DNA of 5,043 bases, taken from positions 5,927 through 10,969 of the forward strand of contig DLXL01000062.1 in NCBI GenBank assembly GCA_003448025.1, read 5' to 3'. This DNA is from Saprospirales bacterium (GTDB lineage: Bacteria; Bacteroidota; Bacteroidia; Chitinophagales; Saprospiraceae). Every line of letters starts with the position of its first letter. Within the stretch, counting starts at the first letter, position 1. Below the pieces are notes generated by a model. That model searched no databases, had not been told where the DNA came from, and worked only from the letters and a program-made list of their open reading frames with translations. Below, piece by piece: positions 1 through 5,043 of the stretch. The position numbers and the translations under genes are program-made.

Positions 1-948
1 CTGGATTACACCTTTTTAGGATTAAACAACGAATTGGCGCAGGTAGATCAAACAGTAAAACTCCGGTTTTTTAATCCAAAAGTGGGTGCAACCTATTATA
101 TAAACCCTTCCTGGCAGAGTTACATTTTCGCAGGCATTGGTCACCGGGAACCCAACAGAGATGATTTCACGCAAAGCTCGCCGCAAAGCCGGCCTAAATC
201 CGAGCAGATGCTAAATGTGGAACTTGGAGCCAGACATTCCAGAGAGAACCTGAAACTTGCCGCCAATTTGTTCTGGATGCAATACAAAAACCAGTTGGTA
301 CTAAACGGACAGATCAATGATGTAGGCGCCTTTATTCGAACGAATGTCCCGGATAGCCGGCGTATTGGCCTGGAGCTTGAAGCAGAAGGCCAGTTAAGTA
401 CACGTCTGGCATGGGCTGCAAGTGCTTCCTTCAGCCAAAACAAAGTCAAAGAGTTCAGTGAATATGTAGATAACTGGGATTTGGGTACACAATCATTAAT
501 CCTTCACAGAAATACAGCCCTGGCCTTTTCTCCTGCAGTAGTATGCAGGGCTGAGGCCGGCTGGACCTGGTGGCGTAAATTTAACCCGGCAGGGAAGGGA
601 AGCAGCCTGTCCAGTACCCTGGTCAGTAAATATGTCTCCAGGCAGTATCTGGATAATACCTCCAATGTCGCCACCTCCTTGCCGGAATATTTGGTGAACG
701 ATATTCGTCTGAATTGGAATTTGGATCAATTTATTGGTGAAAAACTGGTCGTTATATTTTCTGTAAATAACGTCCTGGATCACCAATATGAGTCAAATGG
801 ATGGTCTTACCGTTTTACTTCATCTGGGTATGATCCGCGTCCTGATAACCCATATGCAAGATTGGAGCAGGGGGATAAATACCATCTTGCAGGATTTTTT
901 CCACAGGCAGGCAGGCATTGGATGGCTACGGTGCAATTGACTTTTTAA
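1..948 (+). CDS. TonB-dependent outer-membrane receptor, C-terminal part (5' end outside window)
   Basis: The reading frame is open from base 1 (Leu-Asp-Tyr-Thr-Phe...) to a TAA stop at 946-948, giving 315 residues. An apparent TTG start at 34 is internal to this frame and not a real start. What is visible is the distal half of a 22-strand-type barrel: alternating aromatic/polar strands separated by polar loops, a typical NNVLDHQYESNGW segment near visible residue 255, the loop motif YDPRPDNPYA, then FFPQAGRHW, and a last strand ending ATVQLTF. A C-terminal Phe on the final strand is the usual outer-membrane assembly signal. The YESNG...PQAGR pattern is one I associate with Bacteroidota receptors of the siderophore/cobalamin type (BtuB/FepA-like). 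Such receptors import ligands across the outer membrane using TonB-ExbBD energy. The plug, TonB box and signal peptide lie upstream of the window, so ligand and full length (usually about 700-800 residues) cannot be determined. The lipoprotein gene downstream may be co-transcribed. Family call is confident; substrate is unknown. Confidence 0.93.
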   Translation: MDYTFLGLNNELAQVDQTVKLRFFNPKVGATYYINPSWQSYIFAGIGHREPNRDDFTQSSPQSRPKSEQMLNVELGARHSRENLKLAANLFWMQYKNQLVLNGQINDVGAFIRTNVPDSRRIGLELEAEGQLSTRLAWAASASFSQNKVKEFSEYVDNWDLGTQSLILHRNTALAFSPAVVCRAEAGWTWWRKFNPAGKGSSLSSTLVSKYVSRQYLDNTSNVATSLPEYLVNDIRLNWNLDQFIGEKLVVIFSVNNVLDHQYESNGWSYRFTSSGYDPRPDNPYARLEQGDKYHLAGFFPQAGRHWMATVQLTF

Positions 949-1022
949 CAGAATCTTATAAATAACAGATGTAACATGCATATCAGTTAGCCGTTTTCTC
1001 TCAAACAAAATCACATTCTATT
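949..1022 (+). other. Short intergenic gap, no terminator seen
   Basis: These 74 bp separate the receptor stop from the lipoprotein ATG. I see no GC-rich hairpin with a T-tract and no clear Bacteroidota promoter (TTTG plus TAnnTTTG). The last 20 bases before the ATG are A/T/C-rich with no Shine-Dalgarno sequence, which is normal for Bacteroidota. Absence of a terminator is compatible with co-transcription of both + strand genes. Confidence 0.45.
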
Positions 1023-1079
1023 ATGCGGTACACCATTTTCGTTCTTTCATTGCTGATTATTCTGGCAACCACTTCCTGC
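1023..1079 (+). other. Lipoprotein (signal peptidase II) signal sequence
   Basis: This region encodes residues 1-19: a positive n-region, a Leu/Ile-rich core (FVLSLLIILA) and the cleavage site before Cys19. The adjacent +2 to +4 residues are Gln-Arg-Glu, a partial match to the known Bacteroidota surface-export signal. Lipidation is well supported; surface display is a guess. Confidence 0.75.
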
Positions 1080-1700
1080 CAAAGAGAGTCCTCTGCGGAT
1101 GTAAACCAGGACAGAATATTTACCCATTATGAGTTGTTCTACCATGCAGATGAGGACATTACTTATGCAAGAGCATGGTTCAGGTTTGGGAGCATCACCG
1201 GCACACAACTGGAACTGGCGGCTCCAAGTGAGGTGTCTTTTGATGGCGACAAACTGGCATTTAACAAGTTACTGGCCTTTTATGAAAAAAAGTATCCGGG
1301 CTTAAAAACCTCCGGCATATTTCGTTGGGAGGATACAGAGGGAAAGTCGTTTGAGAATACTATTGTCATAAATTCCATTGATTTTGGAGCAGTACCAGAT
1401 TCTGTTGCCCGGAATGTGGCATTTTCCATACCCTGGACGGGTGCTGCCCTTGGAACGGATGAAGTGGTGGGTGTATGGATCAATGGTGAAAATGAAGGAG
1501 ATGCCCAGGCAGCCATCACCATAGAAACAGGTGCAACGGCACTCATCGTTCCTGCGGATAAAATGGGTAAAGTCGGCGCCGGCCCGGGTAAAATTTATCT
1601 GGAAAGAAGATCCTCACCTGCCCTGGCAGAAGTAACCGGTGCCGGTGGATATGGCGCAGGCATACATCGGGCAAAATCAAAAAATGTTGTTTTTAAATAA
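1023..1700 (+). CDS. Uncharacterised lipoprotein downstream of a TonB-dependent receptor
   Basis: The 225-residue protein begins with a short basic n-region (MRYT), a hydrophobic core at about residues 5-15 and a lipobox-like ATTSC, with Cys19 as the probable lipidated residue. The -3 position is Thr rather than Leu/Val/Ile, so the lipobox is relaxed, as is often tolerated in Bacteroidota. Cys19 is followed by Gln-Arg-Glu, similar to the Gln-Lys-Asp/Glu lipoprotein export signal described in Capnocytophaga, so surface exposure is possible. The mature part has alternating hydrophobic/polar stretches (for example HYELFYHADEDITYARAWF at residues 35-53) suggesting mostly beta structure, and ends in a Gly-rich then basic tail (TGAGGYGAGIHRAKSK, about 205-220). 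I do not recognise a named domain. The ATG is chosen because it alone places the signal sequence at the N-terminus. Position after a TonB receptor suggests an accessory lipoprotein in uptake or at the cell surface, but that is inference. Confidence 0.85.
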   Translation: MRYTIFVLSLLIILATTSCQRESSADVNQDRIFTHYELFYHADEDITYARAWFRFGSITGTQLELAAPSEVSFDGDKLAFNKLLAFYEKKYPGLKTSGIFRWEDTEGKSFENTIVINSIDFGAVPDSVARNVAFSIPWTGAALGTDEVVGVWINGENEGDAQAAITIETGATALIVPADKMGKVGAGPGKIYLERRSSPALAEVTGAGGYGAGIHRAKSKNVVFK

Positions 1701-1723
1701 GAAGAGGCTGTCTTAAAAGGAAT

Positions 1724-1789
1724 TTTTACCGCAGAGACGGAGAGGTTTCGATAATCAATTATTTACACCTCTTCGCCTCTGCGGTAAAA
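1724..1789. repeat. Long imperfect inverted repeat between convergent genes
   Basis: Arms 1724-1746 and 1767-1789 are 23 bases each and match as reverse complements at 21 of 23 positions, around a 20-base A/T-rich loop. The outer part of each arm reads TTTTACCGCAGAG. The two mismatches are one G-U wobble and one A-C in the + transcript, and the reverse in the - transcript, so a stem could form in RNA from either direction. The element fills most of the 95-bp space between two convergent genes and ends 6 bases from the stop of the - strand gene. It could act as a bidirectional transcription block or protect mRNA 3' ends. There is no run of T immediately after the stem on either strand, so it is not a standard intrinsic terminator. 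The ACCGCAGAGACG motif resembles dispersed intergenic repeats I recall from many environmental bacteria, so a REP/MITE-like element is an alternative reading. Confidence 0.8.
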
Positions 1790-1795
1790 TGCACA

Positions 1796-2770
1796 TCATT
1801 GCTTTTTATTTCTTCGCTCAAGCCCCCAAATACCCTTCTTTTGCCCTATGATATCCTTCTCTTTTCTGGTTTCCAGAATCGGATCAGGGAATGGCACGTC
1901 TTTTTGCTTGTCGTCAAACACCTTGTCTACATAAATCCATTTACCCTTATCCAAGCGGTATGCATCATAACTGCCATCCGGAACTGCAGTAGTTCCCTTG
2001 CCATAGGGGCTTTCCCAAGGTATCAAATGGTCCATTATGATCATCTGATATTGTTCATCCCAATTTAACCGCACTTTGGCATCGGCTGAATATTGCAGAT
2101 AAATACGATTGCGTGCAGGCGCATCCTTTCCATGATCAAATACAGGGTCACCAAAGCTGGGTATCCCTTCTTTATTAAAGCTGATTACATCAATAATTTT
2201 CCGTTTCTCAAAGAATTCAAAAGCATCAAAGCCGATCAGCAAGTATTTTCTTCCCTTTCTGGTGTCGAATTGACGTATGTTGTAATATAACGCACCATAC
2301 CATTTATCAGCCGTCATGATATCATTGGCTGGAAATGTTTTCACTTCAAAACTTCGGTCAATTAATGGAAACAATTTTAATTGACGCTCATTCATTTGAA
2401 TGGCTCCGTAGTACCGATAGGTAGAGTCATTGACAAATAGTTGCCAGGTGAAAATCCGGAAACTGCTGTCTGGCGGAGTCAAAATGGAAACCGTTTTAAT
2501 TTGCTCAAACGGGTATTGGAATGAGTTTTCGGTCTTTAAGGCTCTAACCAGGGTTGTAATGAAAACCTTACAGGCGGCAAACCGCTCAGCCTCAATGGAG
2601 TCATTTACAATGGCGTAGCCTAACACTCCCAGCGTGTCTTCAATACCTTGTAGCTGCTCCAATGCCTGAGGGCTTAATGGTCCTGAGGGCACAGGCTTAG
2701 ACGATTTTTGGGCAGACAAGGAAAAACTTGCTGAAAAACACAGGAACACTGCAATGATTCTCAAAAGCAT
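1796..2770 (-). CDS. Uncharacterised secreted protein of Bacteroidota type
   Basis: The frame is open back to 2884, but the start at 2770 is preferred. It gives 324 residues beginning MLLRIIAVFLCFSASFSLSAQ, a good Sec signal peptide with probable cleavage after Ala20 before Gln21, and avoids overlap with the barrel gene whose stop is at 2838-2840. The mature protein has a Pro/Ser-rich linker (about 22-35), a mixed alpha/beta middle, and a more distinctive C-terminal part: IYLQYSADAKVRLNWDE (about 220-236), MIIMDHLIPWESPYGKG, then VPDGSYDAYR. Similar VRLN-D...DHL...PDGSYD patterns occur, from memory, in hypothetical proteins of Bacteroidota; I know no assigned function. No Cys-based lipobox, membrane anchor or catalytic motif is evident, so a periplasmic or secreted location is most likely. 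It lies 67 bp downstream of the barrel gene on the same strand, so co-transcription is possible. A weak TTTTT-19 bp-TATATTTC promoter-like match lies in the gap but is not strong enough to call. Stop codon is TGA. Confidence 0.85.
   Translation of the reverse strand: MLLRIIAVFLCFSASFSLSAQKSSKPVPSGPLSPQALEQLQGIEDTLGVLGYAIVNDSIEAERFAACKVFITTLVRALKTENSFQYPFEQIKTVSILTPPDSSFRIFTWQLFVNDSTYRYYGAIQMNERQLKLFPLIDRSFEVKTFPANDIMTADKWYGALYYNIRQFDTRKGRKYLLIGFDAFEFFEKRKIIDVISFNKEGIPSFGDPVFDHGKDAPARNRIYLQYSADAKVRLNWDEQYQMIIMDHLIPWESPYGKGTTAVPDGSYDAYRLDKGKWIYVDKVFDDKQKDVPFPDPILETRKEKDIIGQKKGIWGLERRNKKQ
2711..2770 (-). other. Sec signal peptide of the secreted protein
   Basis: Residues 1-20 from the ATG at 2770 comprise Arg4 as the charged n-region, a hydrophobic core of Ile/Ala/Val/Phe/Leu, and SLSA before Gln21. 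This small-residue/Gln junction is very common in Bacteroidota signal peptidase I substrates and is the main reason for choosing this start over upstream ATGs at 2809 and 2884. Confidence 0.78.
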
Positions 2771-2837
2771 AAGGCTATTTTGATTGAAATATAACGAACG
2801 GCAAGTCATGTTAAAAATTGTTTTCTTAACCAGCGCT
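2771..2837 (-). other. Gap between barrel gene and secreted-protein gene
   Basis: Sixty-seven bases separate the barrel stop from the preferred ATG of the secreted protein. I see no hairpin terminator. A TTTTT block and TATATTTC (2786-2793 on the - strand) lie 19 bases apart, vaguely like the Bacteroidota TTTG/TAnnTTTG promoter, but both elements deviate from consensus. Read-through from the barrel gene is equally plausible. Confidence 0.35.
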
Positions 2838-4973
2838 TTACCACCAATCGTTCTTTTTGAGTTTGTTTTCGTAACCGCGAACATTGTAACTCACACTTAG
2901 CATGAAGTATCTGGCCAAAGTTGGGGCGATGGAGTTAATAACGTAATTCTGGCTGGCGTTTTGCTGTACATTCAGTCGTTGATTGAGTAAGTCGAATGCA
3001 GCCAGGCGGACCTCAATTTTGTTGCTTTTGCCAAAAAGTTGCCGCACAGAGGCATTCCAAATACCTATGTTTTGCTCAAAGGCAAAACGTTCGTTCCGAT
3101 AAATATTATAGTTGAAATTGCTTTCGAAGAAAACTTTGCTGAAGACCTGCCACTTGATAGATGCATCTGTTCCGTAGCCTCTGATTTTTTGGTTTTGTTC
3201 ACTTTGGATGGAGTATGCAATGTTGTTAAAACGCATATTCCCGCTTAATCCGGCAATAAGCCTGGGACTTGGAGTGATGTTAAATCCGATGCGAAAGTTG
3301 TAGTTCTGGCTGGAGGTTTCATTCTCAACCCCATTGATGAAGGAAGGCGACTGGTTAAAACTAATGCTGGGATTAAAATTGACAGATAATTTGGTCTTGA
3401 TGATTGGAATGTTTGACCAGATATAGGTACTGAAGTTTCTGCCTCCAGATACATTCTCCGGTCGGGATGTGGTACGCGCTCCGAGCGTGTCTATAAATTC
3501 AATGGTTTGGTTATAAACGATCTGGCTATCATAAAGGTCAAAGTCGGCGCCAAGGCCATAACTTGCCATGTTATTTGCATTCCAATAGTTAAAATTAGCG
3601 CCAAGGGAATGGGATCGCTGGGGTTGAAGGTCTGGGTTACCTAAAGTCCTGAACGCAGGATTGGTAACAATGGGCACAGGTTGCAGGTCGTTGAACTGTG
3701 GCTCGGATATGGCATAACTATAATTGGTGCTCAACCACATATCTTTTGGCAATTGATATTCTAACTCAACATTGGGGGTCAGGTTGAAGTATTGTTGCTT
3801 TAGTGGAGGAGACAGTAAAGGTAATCCCTTCGCCACGGAATAAGCCCCGCTCAATTGAAGGTGCTGAGCGGCAAGACCAACCGTAGCATTGAGGCCTTCA
3901 TGCGAGTATCTGATGCTTGAGCCGGCGCGACCGTATTGGACTTGCTGATCGTAATAAATACTAAGGCTGTCAATCCGATTGTTATTGTTTTCAGGGTCGC
4001 CCGTTGGTCGATTAACTTCGTTGTCTGTTTGACTGGCGTTCAAAAAGGCTTCCAGATACCATTTTTTGGAAAGTGGTTCTGTAAACAAAGCGCTGGATTT
4101 GAACTGCCGGGTATGTGCGAAGTTGGAGTTGAATTGCCTTATTTGGGCTTTACTGCCGGATTGCAGAAATTTATTTTCTGAAGAAAGATTTTCCGACCCA
4201 TCGTTGGTGCTGTCGTTGTAACCGCCGCTTATTGCAAATGATCTGCCTTTCTTATCAAACCGGTGCCGGTAAATTCCCGTACCTGAAATCCGCCATGCAT
4301 CTAATGCATTACTGTTATTAATGCCCAGTTCGCTGGTTGGGCTGCCAAATTCATTGGAAAATAATTGATTTTGAAGCGTTTGGCCGTTAGCATTACTGAG
4401 TCGGCTCTCCAGTTTAAAAACCAGCAAATCACTGGAGTCTATGTCGTATGTAAGTCTTGATGAAAGACTATGGCTTCCTCTAAACTCGTTTTTACCCAAG
4501 GTGTCTGTGTTGAAAAAGGAAGTATCAGGGAGGAAGGTTTGCCGTGAGGTATACTGATCTAAATCCAAGCTGGTTTCCTTGTAAAAGTAGCTGGCATTAA
4601 ATTTCACCTTCTTTTGAAAGTAGTTGTAATTCGCACCTCCACCATAGTTGGTCGTAAAGCCACGTCCATCAAAGTTGTTGAAAGGAGAATCGCCTCCACC
4701 TCCATCAAAATAATAAATCCTGCGGCCGCCACCAAATCCAAAATCGCCGTTATCGCTATCACCAAAAGAATTCTGCCCTTTAAACTCGCCATAATCCTCC
4801 CAATTGACGCCCGTTTGATTGATATTATTGGCAAAGCCGATAAAGGATAGTTGTTCTTTTTGGTTGAATCGGTTAAAACTCCCCCTGCCAGCCCAGGTAT
4901 CTTCGGTACCAATGGCTGCTGTCAATTTGCCAAAAGAGCCTTTTTTAAATTCATCTTTTAGCTCCAGGTTCAT
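2838..4973 (-). CDS. Outer-membrane beta-barrel protein (TonB-dependent receptor-like), probably interrupted by an upstream in-frame stop
   Basis: The open frame from the ATG at 4973 encodes 711 residues and ends with TAA at 2838-2840. It starts directly at the plug/barrel junction (MNLELKDEFKKGSFGK). Next come barrel strands with the family-like NNINQTGVNWEDYGEFKGQN, a Gly/Phe-rich segment at about residues 77-113, many alternating amphipathic strands, and a final strand RYFMLSVSYNV followed by a short charged tail ending NDWW. This matches my memory of the Bacteroidota outer membrane protein beta-barrel family (Pfam OMP_b-brl_3 type). Those proteins usually have about 900 residues, with a signal peptide, a CarboxypepD_reg-like domain and a plug before the barrel. 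Here the signal peptide and plug are absent from the frame, because a TAG codon lies five codons upstream of this ATG while recognisable family sequence continues beyond it. The ATG is simply the first one after the break and probably not the native start. A barrel made from it would lack an export signal. Substrate unknown. Confidence 0.85.
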   Translation of the reverse strand: MNLELKDEFKKGSFGKLTAAIGTEDTWAGRGSFNRFNQKEQLSFIGFANNINQTGVNWEDYGEFKGQNSFGDSDNGDFGFGGGRRIYYFDGGGGDSPFNNFDGRGFTTNYGGGANYNYFQKKVKFNASYFYKETSLDLDQYTSRQTFLPDTSFFNTDTLGKNEFRGSHSLSSRLTYDIDSSDLLVFKLESRLSNANGQTLQNQLFSNEFGSPTSELGINNSNALDAWRISGTGIYRHRFDKKGRSFAISGGYNDSTNDGSENLSSENKFLQSGSKAQIRQFNSNFAHTRQFKSSALFTEPLSKKWYLEAFLNASQTDNEVNRPTGDPENNNNRIDSLSIYYDQQVQYGRAGSSIRYSHEGLNATVGLAAQHLQLSGAYSVAKGLPLLSPPLKQQYFNLTPNVELEYQLPKDMWLSTNYSYAISEPQFNDLQPVPIVTNPAFRTLGNPDLQPQRSHSLGANFNYWNANNMASYGLGADFDLYDSQIVYNQTIEFIDTLGARTTSRPENVSGGRNFSTYIWSNIPIIKTKLSVNFNPSISFNQSPSFINGVENETSSQNYNFRIGFNITPSPRLIAGLSGNMRFNNIAYSIQSEQNQKIRGYGTDASIKWQVFSKVFFESNFNYNIYRNERFAFEQNIGIWNASVRQLFGKSNKIEVRLAAFDLLNQRLNVQQNASQNYVINSIAPTLARYFMLSVSYNVRGYENKLKKNDWW

Positions 4974-5043
4974 TGCTTTCTCAATCTATCCATCTACAAC
5001 CCCGGATAGCCTAGCCTGTTCTGATGATTCGTTATATACATGG
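4974..5043 (-). pseudogene. Upstream coding continuation of the barrel gene, carrying an in-frame TAG
   Basis: Read in the same frame as the 711-residue barrel, these bases encode HVYNESSEQARLSGVVDG, then a TAG stop, then IEKA, and then run into MNLELKDEF. A [V/D]DG-x-x-x-K-x-[ML]NL[EK]L segment followed by a Lys-Lys-Gly-x-Phe-Gly stretch is what I expect at the end of the plug domain in this family, so the reading frame is coding on both sides of the stop. The gene runs off the window edge with no other stop visible in the 18 codons before the TAG. The most economical reading is a single-base nonsense change in an otherwise intact gene, or a sequencing error. No frameshift is needed. Confidence 0.75.
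4986..4988 (-). other. In-frame amber (TAG) codon inside the barrel gene
   Basis: The + strand reads CTA here, giving TAG on the coding strand between GGA (Gly) and ATT (Ile). One substitution would restore Gln (CAG), Glu (GAG) or Lys (AAG). Each of these is chemically plausible between VVDG and IEKA. The three other genes in the window, and the end of this one, stop with TAA or TGA. Confidence 0.85.

Noticed and set aside
34..36. TTG as the start of the first gene
   Set aside because: The same frame is open to base 1 and encodes barrel sequence before the TTG, so the gene begins outside the window.
141..449. Antisense open frames within the receptor, lipoprotein and barrel genes
   Set aside because: They lie wholly inside well-supported genes in other frames, show no domain or signal-like composition, and are explained as by-products of the real coding strand.
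1724..1789. Classical rho-independent terminator
   Set aside because: The stem is strong but is followed by A-rich rather than T-rich sequence on both strands, and the 20-base loop is long, so it is listed as an inverted repeat instead.
1724..1789. Single-spacer CRISPR
   Set aside because: The arms are inverted, not direct, copies, and there is only one pair with no cas genes nearby.
2786..2820. Promoter for the secreted-protein gene (TTTTT - 19 bp - TATATTTC on the - strand)
   Set aside because: Both boxes deviate from the Bacteroidota TTTG/TAnnTTTG consensus, the region is A/T-rich so such matches are expected by chance, and the implied leader would be only about 10 bases.
2771..2884. N-terminal extension of the secreted protein to an ATG at 2884 (or 2809)
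   Set aside because: It would overlap the barrel gene by 47 bases and bury a good signal peptide 38 residues inside the protein. The ATG at 2770 explains the sequence better.
4986..4988. Alternative genetic code with TAG as sense codon
   Set aside because: Only one in-frame TAG occurs in about 1,500 codons across four genes; a reassigned codon would be expected more often. A local nonsense mutation or sequencing error is simpler.

Overview
The window looks like chromosomal DNA from a Bacteroidota bacterium. The evidence is two unrelated-looking outer-membrane TonB-dependent-type barrels, a Bacteroidota-style lipoprotein signal (Cys followed by Gln-Arg-Glu), a Sec signal ending Ser-Ala before Gln, and A-rich leaders without Shine-Dalgarno sequences. 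The C-terminal barrel sequences resemble what I recall from Saprospiria/Chitinophagia-type genomes, but the genus cannot be fixed from the sequence alone. I see no tRNA, rRNA, CRISPR, integrase or transposase gene.

Layout: four protein genes form two convergent pairs. On the + strand are the last 315 codons of a TonB-dependent receptor (1-948, 5' end outside the window). After a 74-bp gap comes an unrecognised 225-residue lipoprotein (1023-1700). On the - strand, reading from the right edge inward, is a large outer-membrane beta-barrel protein (2838 to beyond 5043). After a 67-bp gap comes an unrecognised secreted protein of 324 residues (1796-2770). The two pairs meet in a 95-bp spacer holding a long imperfect inverted repeat (arms 1724-1746 and 1767-1789) with ACCGCAGAG-type arms. 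It may fold in transcripts from both sides, but it lacks the U-tract of a classical terminator and looks more like a dispersed palindromic element.

The most notable observation is in the large - strand barrel gene. The open frame appears to begin at an ATG at 4973, but the codons upstream of that ATG continue to look like the same family (end of the plug domain). They are broken only by a single in-frame amber codon at 4986-4988. The ATG at 4973 is therefore very unlikely to be the native start. The gene is either a recent nonsense pseudogene, a sequencing/assembly error, or (least likely) a recoded or reinitiating gene.

Functionally, each pair is an outer-membrane barrel followed by a small exported protein. 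This fits cell-envelope uptake or surface functions, but substrates cannot be read from the sequence, and the partnership of each pair is inference from order, spacing and strand. I did not find a convincing novel system here; the leads are the amber-interrupted barrel gene, the inter-operon palindrome and the two uncharacterised exported proteins.
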